This document shows, piece by piece, positions 24,801-37,488 of a DNA stretch of 64,000 nucleotides. Where the stretch lies: NCBI GenBank assembly GCA_033439265.1, contig JAVTVX010000010.1, positions 9,486,001 through 9,550,000 of the forward strand. Direction: 5' to 3'. Source of the DNA: Dillenia suffruticosa. Lineage: Eukaryota > Streptophyta > Magnoliopsida > Dilleniales > Dilleniaceae. Under the pieces are notes generated by a model. It was given only the letters and a program-made list of their open reading frames with translations. It had not been told where the DNA came from and searched no databases. The position numbers were made by a program, and so were the translations under genes. Each line of letters opens with the position of its first letter. Position 1 is the first letter of the stretch.

Positions 24801-27642
24801 CAATATATTATGAATTATCTAAATATAGTTGAAAATTTGATACAAGATAAGAGTATAATGAGGTGGAAGTATCCATATTATTGACCTCACTTAGTGGAAT
24901 AAAAGTACAAAATCCATATGGCTGGCCTCACTTAGTGGGATAAAGGTCTAGTTGTTGTTGTCGTTGTCGTTCTCAAATTTGGTGGGTGTTACTTGACATG
25001 GTATTCATTTGTAAACATGTTTGTGTACATTTTTTCCCTTGCGGAATTGGGATAAAATTGTTCACTTCTCAGGATTTATTAGGTTTTAGGGATAAATTGG
25101 TTCTATATTGGATGTGGGTTTGAACTTAGCTGAATTATATTAGGGAGAAATGGATTTCTTTGTTGTATGTCCTATTGCGTGTGTTCGTTTGCTATTAACT
25201 GCTTGATAGTGAAGCTCTGAATGTGCACCCAACAGGCTATAGGTTGGGTTAGAATATGAACCTGTTTGAATCTTATGTATTTTGTTTTGGGATTAACTCA
25301 GAGTCTGTTGCTTTTTGTAGTTGGGTAGCCTTTCTTCTTTTTCTTGTGGTTTCTCTAGATGAATGACTGTGATGTGTATCCTATGGTTGGATTTGCTCTT
25401 GTCCTCAAATCATTCCTTATTTGGAAAAGACATGCCATTTTCCTTCCGCATTCTTTATTGATGCTGTCTTGATCCTTTATTCTAGGAGACTTGAAATATT
25501 TTGAATATCTTGTTTAGGCAACTCTTGTGGAGTTCTCTTTCCATGTTAATTGAATTATGTAGAGCAGAGTTCAGTGTTTATGGGGAACTCTTGAGTTATA
25601 GATTTTTCTACTCTGTACTATTTTTTTTGGGGGGGGGGGCTTTTGTTTTTGTTAGGAGCTGTAGACAACTGCCGTTTTATGATTGTAAGGCTTCTTTATG
25701 CTGAAGTCTTATTGAAATCTAAAGCATTTATGGAAACGTGTTTAATGTAGGGCATGTAAATCATAGTCCATATAAGTTTCATTGTTATCGATGCAACGTG
25801 GGCTTCCTTTTGTGGATTTATGATAAACTTATTTTGTAATGCTAATTCCCTCTTGTAGACAATTCTTTCATTGTGAAGAATACTTTCTGTTTTTGTTTCT
25901 CTTATGTTCTTTCTAATGTCTAATTTTTGAACAGCTCCCAACAAGGGAAATGGTCTTGATCTAGAGAAATATTCCTGGACTCAGACGTTGCAGGAGGTTA
26001 CTGTCACTGTTCCTGTCCCTCCGGGCACAAAATCAAGGTTTATAGCATGTGAGATTAAGAAGAATCATCTTAAAGTTGGACTCAAAGGCCAGCCTCCAAT
26101 AATTGATGTAAGTTATGCTTTTTTTGTGCCATATAATGTGTGTACTTCCCTTGCACTTCACAATTCTGGAAGCAGTTGGCTATGCTAGTTTTGTTCATAA
26201 AGACTACATGCGGTCTCTAATGCTGCATCATCAAATTTTGCAGGGGGAGCTATTCCAGTCAATCAAAGTTGATGATTGCTTTTGGAGTTTAGGTATGCCG
26301 TGTGGCACGCATTTCATTTGTTATGTTAAAGCCTTAAGGAAAATTGACACATAATGAAAATGAAACTTTAATAGGCTCATAGACATAAAGAACTTGTGTC
26401 TGTATGAGATTCAAGAGTTATTACAGAATCTCTTGTTTTTCATCATGAGTGCAATGCAAGCTAGTAGCCAAATGTTTCCTCTGTGTATGAGTTTCAATTG
26501 AGGATGTCCAACAGATCAGATCTTCGCATGCTTACACACTGATAATGACCTTTAACTAACTGATTTTCTCAAGTTTAATTTGCATGATTATTTTGAAGGG
26601 CTATAATATGTTAGGTTGCTCCTCTATATTTCCTTGCAGAGGATCAGAAAGCCATCTCTATACTTCTGACAAAACACAACCAAATGGAGTGGTGGAAATG
26701 CCTGGTGAAAGGTGATCCTGAAATTGATACTCAAAAAGTTGAACCTGAGAACAGCAAACTTTCAGACCTGGACCCAGAAACTAGGTCAACCGTGGAGAAA
26801 ATGATGGTAGGTGACTTATCTCCTTAATTCTTCTATTCAAGCATACACTCAGCTGCATTCTTGTGACTTCATGCCCGGGTAGGGATTAGTGCTTCTATTA
26901 GCCCTAATTGTGTTTTTGGTATGTGGATATGTTTTCATCTCTTGAAATTTTAGAAGTACAATTTTAATATAATTAACTTGGCATTTGAATTTCCTTATTA
27001 TGCTTTGATAAATGATAGATTTGGAGATCATGATTTGTATGGGGGGTCATATTTTGCTAAGATTCAAATTAGTTAGTCAAATTACACTCATTTTTGTGAA
27101 AAAAGTAACACTTTTAGCCTTAGATTTCTTATCGATTTTCATTGATTTCATTTTATTTCTATCCAATTTTAAGGAGAGTTAGGGCCATAACTGACTGCAG
27201 TTTAGAACTGATTTTATTGGTTTCGCTGTCCACCCGATGTTTAGTGAGCTTTGTTTTGAGATTTATGTAGAGCCCGGGTTTCCTTTTAGCGTGTTTTTAA
27301 AAGGTTCCATGTGTAGATTTCCAGGGCTTAGGCTGTGCTATGGCCCTCTCCCTATGTTATTCTCAAACATTGACTGCACATTTAATTCCCTTTTCTGCAG
27401 TTTGATCAGCGACAAAAGTCTATGGGCCTTCCAACCAGTGATGAGATGCAAAAGCAGGAGATTCTTAAGAAATTCATGGCTGAGGTAAATATGTTTTCAT
27501 CTCTTTCTTCTCTTTCAGACACAAACTCGTGATGCACAAATTTTGTGGCTTGCTCACCACGGAATGTGAATGTTGGAACTAATTTTTCTCTCGTTATGTT
27601 CAGCATCCGGAGATGGACTTCTCGAGAGCAAAGATAGCCTAA
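18869..27642 (+). CDS. BOB1: NudC-domain protein, BOBBER1-like, 6 exons
   Basis: Exons 18869-19274, 25935-26107, 26244-26292, 26640-26806, 27401-27484, 27604-27642; all GT-AG and in frame, 305 aa (Arabidopsis BOBBER1 is about 304). The N-terminal conserved helix [20 protein letters not shown] is followed by a Lys/Glu/Ser-rich low-complexity linker. The CS/NudC domain starts near Y148 ([17 protein letters not shown]) and includes EMWWK-like [10 protein letters not shown] near 226-235. The C-terminus has the family motif [17 protein letters not shown] and ends [12 protein letters not shown]. The start MAIIS matches BOBBER1; the open frame runs further upstream but has no ATG and crosses the TATA box. 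BOBBER1 is a cytosolic chaperone-like protein needed for auxin patterning and thermotolerance. Intron 1 is 6,660 bp and contains an RTE LINE. Confidence 0.95.
19275..21419 (+). other. 5' part of NudC-like intron 1
   Basis: T-rich plant intron sequence with two (CT)n tracts near 20,680-20,704 and 20,876-20,897. No coding signal is seen. Near 21,180-21,350 are two imperfect copies of a segment with CATCTCCATG and CAAGAGTTCTCATG, which may belong to the LINE 5' region. Confidence 0.5.
21420..24974 (+). mobile_element. Degenerate RTE-clade LINE in NudC-like intron 1
   Basis: Endonuclease fragments come first: [20 protein letters not shown] near 21,510-21,570, and a DLNGHV-like stretch near 21,810. 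Reverse transcriptase fragments follow, with [11 protein letters not shown] near 23,860 and [15 protein letters not shown] near 24,125-24,170 (the YADD-type motif reads FAND). The element ends in a (GTT)n-like tail near 24,950-24,974, as plant RTE elements do. Frameshifts and stops are numerous and it is inactive. It lies in the sense orientation of the host gene. Part of the RT region is duplicated. Confidence 0.85.
22587..24050 (+). repeat. Tandem internal duplication within the LINE
   Basis: Two direct copies of about 0.7 kb, 22,587-23,300 and 23,301 to about 24,050. Both start GTRTTAGTGAATGAT and both contain CAACTGTTTAATG/CGATTGTTTAATG, GTGATTGAAAGAAGA and the DLxKAYD region. They have clearly diverged, so the duplication is not recent, or two LINE copies landed head to tail. 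Confidence 0.75.
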
Positions 27643-30072
27643 AAATGTATTTTGCTAAAGTTGGAAGTTTATAAAATTTTCCTAGCTACGATTTCTTGAA
27701 GATATGGATGCTGCTTGGGTTTTGATTTAGAAGTCCCTTTTGTTTTTTTGTAAGTCAAAAACTTTGTTCATATGAGTTTAGCATCTGCCAAAATCAGAAC
27801 AAAGCTCCCATGATAGATTCAGTTGCTTCTTTTTGGCATGGGAATAGCGGATACCGTGTTTAACATGAAAAGCTGATGGTTGATTTTGTGGCAACAGTTA
27901 GATGTTTAGTGGTTTACTTGATTATTTTATCTAATTGGGATTTGCATTTGTCTTCTATAGCATGTGAGCCTTTCAGTAGCTCGGTGATTATGGAATGGTG
28001 TGAGACTAATTGCGCAAATCATTTGAAAATGGTGGCAACCTTATATTTTGGATACCTGGGGTTCTCTATGTAGCTTTATGGTTAAATCTCCGCACGCGTG
28101 CCCTACACACACAGTGCTCGCTACTTTTGTTTTTACTAGTTGACTGAATTTGCCAAATTTTTCAAACGGTTTTAAGCTAGCGAAAGTCAGAATTTAAGTT
28201 GGGAGAATTGAGTTTCCCTTCATATATAAACCTCCATTCCTCTGACTATATGCAAGTTTGTTTTGTGTCTATTTAGACCCTTGTGCGGTGCTTCCAGGAT
28301 TAGACAAATTAGAATTTGGATCATTCTGGATACCAATATGTCGATTACCATAGTATTCAAGGGTCTAAAAAATGGTACTCCATGTGTAATTTTTTTTTTT
28401 TTATATAACAAGGTGCCCAAGATCCTTTAGCTATTTCTTTTAGGCCTTTGGATACCATGTCGTTTGATACTCATTGGTGTCCTAGAAAAATCCTTGAAAT
28501 TAATGCCTTCGGGTTTCCATCACAAGACAAATGTGGCGGTGTATTTTGTGATGTGAAGTGACAAATGTCTGTTGTCCTCAAATGGCATCATGTGGGTGGG
28601 GAATGGGAAGGGTCCTTGGGGTGGGCAAGATCCAGCAGGTTAATAATGAAGAGAGAGAGAGAGAGAGAGTCCTAGTCCTAGTAGACGACTGTAGAAGGAG
28701 CCCCAAAAACGAAGGATGAGACAAGACAACTTCGTTGATTCTTTCACAGAACCGTGCAATTCGAAACCATAAAAGGACACGTTTCAGAAAATGCCAGCGT
28801 GTCCTCACAGGTCTTTTTCCACAAAAAGAAAGTGAAGTGGCCTCTTTTTGTGTTTTGACGACACCTCCAATAGAGGCCCATTCATGTCGTATTCCAGGGC
28901 AGGTCCATGAAGCTTTAGCTCCGAAAATGGTTACCCTCTTCTTTTTCCTTACGAAAGAAACAAGCTTTTACTTAATTTTTCGTTGAATCGGAGGACTTTG
29001 AATTGCGCGTCATCTTCATACAACAAAATTGATCTCTCTCACTACATATTAACAAAAAAATATTTTGATAAGTAAGAAACGATGAATTGTCGTTTACATT
29101 TTGGTATTATAAAATCAACATATACCTTCATGTTGAAATTACTCACAATCATAAAAAGAATATTTCTGTCTTCAAGAAATCAGTTTAGTAGTATAAACAC
29201 CTCTTTCAATACGATGATACCGGGTTTAATTTTTTGTACAACCAAAAAATAAAATAAAATAGTATTTCTCTATTCCTATCTATCTTTCACCTACCCCCAC
29301 CTTTTCTTTTCTTGCTTTTTCTGTTTTCCTTTTTTTCCTTCTTTCCTTTTTTTCAGCACCCACCGCCTCTCAACCTTTCATGCTCTCTCTCTCTCTCCCA
29401 CCGCCCCCCCAAAATTGCTTAATTTTCATTGATTACATTCATCGGCAATTGTAAATTACCTTGAATTGATCCAATTGCTAATACTAGGGAAAAAAAATAA
29501 AAACAGAACCTTAAATTTCCTTTGGTAAAATCTGACAAGAACAATAAAGTAAATAAAAATGAAACAATTCAAATAATCTTGGAAGTAAAAACCAGCGCAA
29601 TTAAAACCTATTAGGAATTGAAATAACTCAAATAGTACTGAATTAAAATTTAAAAAAAATAATAATAAATATATATATATAGTCACACGATAACTAGTAC
29701 CAAGTCATAAGACTAAAAAATGATTAAAAAAATACAAAAATTAAATTCTGAAAACTAAAACAAAGAATGAAAGTGAAGTTGGAATTGACGAGGGGTGAAG
29801 AAGACGAATGTGACATTAATCTCCAAATTCTAAAGTAAATACAATAATTTTTTTTTGGGGGGGGGGGGGGGGGGCGGGGTCTTTTTAAGTACCCGTTAAC
29901 CTTCCTATTATTTCAGTAAAGAAAATGGAAGATGCCTTCAAGAAAAAAGGAGACAGTTTAATGATCACAACTTCTCTCTTTTAATTCTGTGATTCCAAGT
30001 TAAGATCTCGATGTAATAAAAAAAAAAAGGAGAAGAATAAAGAATGATGGCCTAATTATCTGCCAATCCCCT

Positions 30073-30110
30073 GGGGGGTGGGGGGTGGGGGGTGGGGGGT
30101 GGGGATGGGG
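30073..30110 (+). repeat. GGGGGGT tandem array, potential G-quadruplex
   Basis: Four successive GGGGGGT units followed by GGGGATGGGG. The run meets the usual four-G-tract rule for quadruplex formation on the plus strand. Confidence 0.8.
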
Positions 30111-31734
30111 CGCCTAGCATTTGAAATACAATTTTGATAAAAACAAAATGGAGCACTCAGGTGGACATGTGCCTAAAATGGAGCACCAGTCTGAAATTGG
30201 CATAAGTTTTGTCCTTTCGAAGAAATAGGCACAAAGGTCCCAATCAAGATGGGGGTTGGACAATGTTGCACTACATCATTGGACGGCTAATGATAGCCCT
30301 TATCTATTAATTTCTTTTGGTAAAGACTGATAGCCCTTATTTTGTTGGTGAAAATTTCTGAAGCTGAAAAAGAAAAATTATGACAAATTTTAAGAGTTTA
30401 ATTGTCTTATTAAAATTGAATAATTTTTAGTAAACTCAGCTTATTAAAAATAAAAATTATAACTTGACCCCATGAAAATTATTGTATTTTCCCCTTTTTT
30501 TTTGTTGCGTGAAAACTACTCAAAAAATATAAGACATAATGAATCACCACTTAAAACGTGCCAACTTGGACATCGCATTCTGATGTGACACACCAAATTT
30601 TCTGTACCTTCAAACTATTGAATTATTATCACTAAAACTCATTTTATTTTCTCTTTATTTTTTTTTTGAAAAATATTTAATCCACTTGACTTACTTAAAG
30701 ACAAAGACCAAAAAAAAAAAAAAAAATAGATATTTGAAAATGTTAATTGGTCGTAACTTTTTTACTTCTGATAGGATGTTGTGACTGATGGTCGTATCAC
30801 AAGGGAAAAAGTATATAAATATAGAATTTAAAGTTTTAATCAAGTAATTAAAATTTTATATACAAATGATTAATATTTCACATTTTATAATTATATACCA
30901 TTGGTAATTAATTAATTTTAATTAAACATAAAATTTTCAAATTTTTCTACCTTTATGTCTTGGGTTTTTTCGTAAGTGAACCAATAAATTAAAAAAAAAA
31001 AAAAAAGAAGAAAGAAATATGGGAAGATGGAGTGAAAATTGGAGAGAGTTTAATTGGCAAATAATAATAATTCAATTATTAAGATATAGATGACATGTTG
31101 GGTTGAAGACCTAAATGAATATTTTGAGTGTAACGATGGGAACAAATCCTTTGATTCAATTAATTAATATTTATATAAAAATTTTTATATTTATATATTT
31201 TTTACATTTAATAAATTATTTACTTATATAATTATAATTATAATTTTTATGTTATTTGTTTTATGATTAATAATTACATATTTAATCATTCTAAATTCTT
31301 ATTATAAAATATGACTATTCCGTTATTTATATAAAATAATTAACATTTACATTAAAATCCTTATACTTTTTATATTTACATGTTTTTTTACATTTTCATT
31401 TCTTATATTTTTACAAATTACCGCTTTTCCGTATATTTTCCTATCCATTTTTATTTTCTTGTTTCTATTTCGGCGTATGCTAGCCCCCACCCAAAATGTA
31501 ACTACAATGTTTTAAAATTTGTAATTGGCCATATTTGTCTAAAGTTATACCCATTTAAAAAAAAAAATTAAGCATTATTATTAGACAACTTGATTATGCC
31601 TTTTAGGTGTGAAAAATACGATTAAGTATTGAGGGGGAAAAAATAAAAAGAAAAAAGAAAAAAGGAGTTGGGACATTAGGGCTAAGGGGTCTTCCCAATT
31701 ATGTTGTTGCAATATCATTTCCTATAAAATCTCT

Positions 31735-31800
31735 CGCGACAGCTCAAGTGGTAGAATTTTCTCACTTTCATCCTTCTTTTCTGATTCGATTCTATTTCAT
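31735..31800 (+). mobile_element. tRNA-derived SINE-like remnant
   Basis: An A-box-like CAGCTCAAGTGGTAGAA (31740-31756) and a degenerate B-box GATTCGATTCT (31783-31793) at SINE spacing. No tail or duplication was identified. Confidence 0.35.
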
Positions 31801-33407
31801 CACATTTCTTTATAGGAAAAAACTATATATATAGATTTTATAAGTACAAATAACTTTTTTATAAAAATTAAAACTGTTACTAATATTAATATTATTATAT
31901 TATCCACCTTCATTTAAATATAACCAATACATAATGACAAGACGTAGTTGACCCATTCAAGGATGTGAATCTGTAATGGGAGAATATCATTCTAATTATA
32001 TCACTCAAAATTTTTTTATAAATTAAATTTGAAAATAGAAAAAGAAAAATGATATTTCATAATTTAAATACGAAAGGAATATAAATATTTTAATATAACA
32101 TTAATTTTAAAATAATTAACTACAAAAAAAAAAAAAAAAAAAAAAACAGAGAGAAAAACTAGTAAAGGAGTTGAGCTTATCTCATCTTTCATGCAACGCT
32201 TTGTGTTCACATCCACCAAGAATCCCAGAAAAAGAACCCCCTGAAGAAGCTTTGGGGATTGAAAGTCTTTTTAATGTGGGGCCCTTGTGTTCCCATTTTC
32301 AATTATACTCATTCCTCTAGAAGGACAGGCACTACTGTACTACCCGACAACCCCACTCCAGCTGTAATTTAATTACTTTTCTTAAATTTGTTTCTTCATG
32401 ATTGAATCTAAATTTTATTTTAACTATTTTTGCCATTATTTTTATCATAATCGAAGGAAGAGCATTGTCGTGGATTAATACGACGAAACATACACATCAC
32501 AAGATCAATGAACTGCACATCCAGCGACAAAATAGCAGATCTCGAGTTTAAATTTTAAAAATAAAAAAATAAATACTGAAAAAATCGATCCCAAAATTAG
32601 ATATCAAAATTATTCAAATCAAATTAATTAAGTTTCTAAATAACAGTAATCAAGTAAAAAATATATATATCATAAAAGATAATTTGATGGAGTCCCTTTA
32701 TTTTAAAACCGCGCAAGTAATGTAACTTTTATTGTATAATTACTAAATGAACTAAAATCATTCCACTTCAAATTTACTTCTTCAAATAAATTAATCTAAT
32801 ACACTACTACCAGACTATGCAATTTATTTATTTATTTTTTGGTTAAAAGCTACAATTAATGGAGGGGCGTCTCTTAAAAATGACATTTGAAATCTCACCA
32901 GAAAGAACCTATGGCCAGGTATTACAATAACAAAAGAGTGCAAGACTCGAACCTAATTTTAAGACACGAAAGATAAAAGAGAAACGTGCATTTTTTGGTT
33001 AGCTGAAAAGGGATGCATCATGAAATAAAACTGAAAAAATTTACACATGTCGTTGTTTATTCTTAGTAGCATTGCTTTATGGAGTGGAAACAACAAGAAG
33101 TGGCACTACACGAATGCTTAAAAAAGAAAGCTAAATGAGGTATCCAAAAGGAGGAGAAATGCCCTGAAATGAAGACCAAAAAAAAAAAAAAAAGAAATGC
33201 CCTGAAATATATGTGCAATTTAAATATGATTAGATACCAACAAATAATTAACTTAGTAGAATAAACTGTTAAATTCATTAATTAAGTGTCAGATTCAGAA
33301 CTTAAAAATGAAAATATTAAATTGGGAAAATCACCCCATAAATAAGACTCTCGCAGGCTATCAACCGGTTTAATCAAAATATGATTTCAGATATCGATAA
33401 TAGGTAT

Positions 33408-33451
<44 letters not shown>

Positions 33452-34233
33452 TCGATTCAACTTTTATATCCCCTACTAGAAATATAATAAAGGGTTTGAG
33501 TTCTCCCTCCAACAATGCTTTGTCTTCTTTTCTAGACTTGTAATCGGTTCTTGCAAATGATGCAAAGAAACTAAAAAGGCATTTGTGGTTGAGCAAGTAT
33601 TCAAAAGCACTACAATTGCTTTACATGCACAAATGGAACCTTCCCGACTAAGATGTGCCACCAAAATAGATGATTCTAACCAATGAGTGGGGTGTAGTCA
33701 TCAAGCACATTACGGCAGCCATGTGTCTCAACGATAATGAGCCATGTGGAAGCACCCGATTGGGCTATTTCCATCTTGTGGTGGCCATGAGCCGACAGAT
33801 AAAAAGTTAGACATGTAGACCTTATTCACACCAAAAGAAAAGAATACCATGTAACATGATTAAAATTACAAAATATATCAACATTATTAGGGGAAAAAAT
33901 AAAAAGAAGCCATGTGAACTTTGTCTTTACTGAATAACGCCTCCTTTTACGTTATTTCAGAAAGAGGGTTTCTAATGGAGAGAGATTTATAATTAAAAAG
34001 TGCTATTGTGTTACTAAAGATGACAACCACGTGTTACTACGACAATGCACCAAATGGATGCATTTGATTGAACCATTACAATCTTCAGGTTTGGTGGAAT
34101 AGAATCTGAACCTGTTGAGCAACTAAAGTGTGTGTGTGTAGGGTTCTATCCAGGAAGTCATTTTTCCTAATGTAGGAATTCTTAAGGTCGTGTTGTGATG
34201 GTTCCATTAGTTATGGGAATTCCAAAGAGCACA

Positions 34234-34240
<7 letters not shown>

Positions 34241-34270
<30 letters not shown>

Positions 34271-34456
34271 CTCGGGGTTTCGCCCCGACTAATCCTGACA
34301 GACTGCTATAGTGACTCTTTTCGAAGAGCAAATTTTCCAACGAAGAACGCTCATATACATAAGGGTACGATACTCTCAGTGGGATTCGAATTTCGGTCAT
34401 ATTTAAGAATACTCAATTTCACATTCAATTAAGTCGACTTACGTTGGATAAAAAAT
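34241..34456 (-). mobile_element. tRNA-derived SINE with target duplication
   Basis: On the minus strand the element runs from about 34,456 down to a poly(A) tail of about 30 (the T run starting near 34,239). A B-box-like ATTCGAATCCC lies at about 34,383-34,393. The direct repeat ACATTCTCTT flanks it at 34231-34240 and 34457-34466, about 10-11 bp, as left by LINE-driven insertion. The A-box is degenerate. I cannot name the family. Confidence 0.65.
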
Positions 34457-34467
34457 ACATTCTCTTT

Positions 34468-36240
34468 GTGATCTAAATCAAAAGGTGGGTAACCAATGGA
34501 TAGTTGTTTTTATAAAATATGATTTTAGATTTTTTAACCAAAATTATGAGTTTAACTTGTAATTTAGACAAATAATAGACTATGTTGAAAGGATGATCCA
34601 CTTAAATAGGTCATTATAAATCTCAAAACAGATTAATCAAAACATAATTTTAGATATCGATGTATAAAAAAAAAAAAAATCAAAAGGTGGGCATTTAGCA
34701 TGGTCATGGTCTGTTTCTTCTTTTCGGGGTTTTGGTTGAAATTCCTCGCCTCCCCTTTTTTCACTTTACAGCCCAATTTGCATATTCTTCTCCCTATAGC
34801 TCTCGTCAAGAAATTGACAGCTATTTGACCCCTTCAAAAGTAAATAAGCTGGTCTGCCACATCTTGAAAAGACAATCTCCCTGTATTTTTTGCATTCACA
34901 TTCCTTTCGGGGCATTAACAAAGATTCCATCGTGATGGAACATTATAAATATTTCAAAATAAGAATAAAATATAATTCAAAATTACACCAATGATCCTCC
35001 CCTCCCCTCCCCCTTGTAGCATTAATTGTTCTAACTTAAAGCTCGGACCTCAATCAATTAATTTTTCATGTAAAAATTTTTGTGGCAAATCCAGCGAACC
35101 TAGAATTCTGGGGTCAATTTGATAGATAAAAATTCTTCAAACAATAATTAAAAAAAAAACATTGTGAGGTCAAAACATTCTGGAATTAATTTTTTTTAGT
35201 ACGAGATTAGGAAATTTATAAACAAGGACATAGACAACCCTCATAGGTATGTCGCTTCGCATTCATTTAGAAAAAAAAATAATTAATTAAGACAAACAAA
35301 AAAAAATTAGAGGAATCCCTCAATTCATTTATATAAAATTTTAGAATAATTACAAGCTTAAACGATTTCATATTGGGCAGTGATGATCAAACTTGCTCAT
35401 TGGATATTTTTCTCCACAAAATTTACAAGGGGCTCGTTTCAAGTAAAAAATTATCATGATATAAGAATAAAATAAATAAAAACAAGTTGAATCAAATTGA
35501 TTTAAAAAAAAAACAATAGTATGCAAAAAACACAAATACATATTAATAAAGAATAATGTTGTTCATATAATAGCACAATTATTTGAGAAAATCTGTATTT
35601 CATTCCCTTTTTTTCAGAAAACTTTAAAATTATATGACATATATATTTTGATCAGATTAATTCAATGATGCTCTTGTTACAAAAAGCAGAAGAGATGGGG
35701 TATGACAATATCCCCAGTTACTTAAATTAGAAGGCTTTTGCTAGTGTTTGAAGAAAAAGGGGAACTACCAATATTGGAGTTTCAAAAGTACTTAACTTTT
35801 TGGAAGTTTCTAATCCAACTCTCTTCAATCCATATTCCTCATTTTGTTTGTTTCTCTTTTGTGGAATTTTATATGTTTTTGGATTTTGATTATTAAAAAA
35901 AAAAGGAAAAGAATACAAAAGTTTTTGGTTGATATCGAAATATTTAAGAAATGCCTCAAATTGCAGTATTGGAGGGGGAATTGGGGTCACCACATTTGAA
36001 AGAGAATTTGAATAATTTTGATCAAATTGGAAGACAGATGACAGAATCTGTCCTTTTCCTTTCTTTTTCTTTTTCACAACCACAGCACAACATATGGCGC
36101 TTTCACAAAATATAATATTTAATGAATGAAACCCCCCCCCCCGGGCCCGGGGAAAAATAATGCCTTAGTAGGCTTACTCTTTACATCTTCAATGACGCAT
36201 ACCAATGACCATATTTTATTTTGTGATGCAGTGCAGGAGG

Positions 36241-36274
<34 letters not shown>

Positions 36275-36572
36275 TTGACCCTTTGGATTATTTTAAGTTA
36301 AAAGGTATTTTATCATGAAAGCTAAGAGTTGGCATGTACTAAGTCGGCCTAAATATAGAAAAATATTAAATGTTCCATCGAATTCAGCCTTTAAAAGGCC
36401 TTCAGGGAATTATGACCTAGTTCTTTTACATTAATATCATGGGTCTACTAGCAAAAATCAAAACTCATAATAAGCTTAATTAGTTGGTCAATCCTTTTTT
36501 TTTTTTAAGTTGTCTTATGCCAGTCAATATAACCTGAATTTGGCCCAAAACAAAGCCTGCAAAAAGAAAAAA
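34468..36572. other. AT-rich intergenic DNA
   Basis: No gene recognised. It contains poly(A)/(T) runs, a CCCCCCCCCCGGGCCCGGGG stretch near 36,131-36,150 and a (GA)n tract near 36,241-36,271. Confidence 0.5.
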
Positions 36573-37488
36573 GAATTGAACACCAAACTAAGAGAAAGAC
36601 CTAAACTAAAGTTATGGAAACTCACACCGAAATCTAGAGAATTTAGATTGAGTAGATCAAAAACCGAATATATGAAATATAAGTTTAACGATAGTTATAA
36701 GAATAATGAAGCAACAATTAGGTTAGATGGACAAGATATACCAAAAAATGAACGATTTAGATATTTAGATTCCATCATTTAGAATGATGGCAATATAGAT
36801 AGAGATGTGAATCATAGGATCAAAACAGGTTGATAAAATGGAGAAAAGCATCCGGAGTTCTTTGCGATCGCACGATACATTTGTATTTGAAGGGAAAGTT
36901 CTATAGGATCGCGATTAAACCTACACTATTGTATGGTACTGAATGTTGGGCTATTAAACAACGACTAGAATAAAAGATGGTTGTAGCAAAAATGAGAATA
37001 TTTAGATAGATGTGTGAAAAAACTAGAAGAAATAAAGTTGGAAATGAAGAGATTCGTAACAAGTTGGGAGTTAGTTCGATTGTAGATAAGATACAAGAGT
37101 GTCGTCTGATGTGATTCGGGCATGTGCAAAGAAGACCCAAAGATGCACTGGTTAGGAGAATCAAGAACTTAAATATAGGAGAAAAAGTAAAATGTAGAGA
37201 TAAACCGCTGAAACTTTGGATACAAGTCATCCGTAAAAACATGAAAGTTAAAAATTTAAAAGAGAAAATGGTCATGAATACGAATGAATGGCGTAGAAGA
37301 ATCAACACAATTTAAACCAATATATTTTAAATATCTATCTATTGATCTATTTATTTATTTTCTTTTTCGTTTTCTTTTTCTTTTTATTTTTATTTTTTTC
37401 TCTCTATTTTTTTTTTTCAAATTTATCTCTTAAATAGTCGATCCCAAATATTGGGATTAAGGTGTAGTTTGTTGTTGTTGTTGTTGTA
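36573..37488 (+). mobile_element. RTE-clade LINE 3' fragment
   Basis: Encodes the C-terminal part of an RTE ORF with several stops: FRLSRSKTEYMKYKF, ATIRLDGQDIPKNERFRYL, LLYGTECWAIKQ, IRNKLGVSSIVDK, HVQRRPKDALVRR and a final EWRRRINTI. The 3' end is a (GTT)n tail at about 37,470-37,488. It is 5'-truncated, as is typical of LINE insertions, and closely related to the fragment at 47,399-48,352. Confidence 0.9.

Larger units (their letters stand above)
27643..34230. other. Intergenic region without recognised genes
   Basis: Begins with the 3' region of the NudC-like gene. It is mainly AT-rich with many homopolymers: (GA)n near 28,652-28,668, a G run at 29,857-29,874, a GGGGGGT array at 30,073-30,110, poly(A) runs, and (TA)n near 33,410-33,448. 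A SINE-like remnant is at 31,735-31,800. No protein family was recognised. Confidence 0.5.

Noticed and set aside
35727-36083. 118-codon minus-strand frame
   Set aside because: Lys/Asn/Phe-rich sequence expected from AT-rich DNA; no motif recognised.
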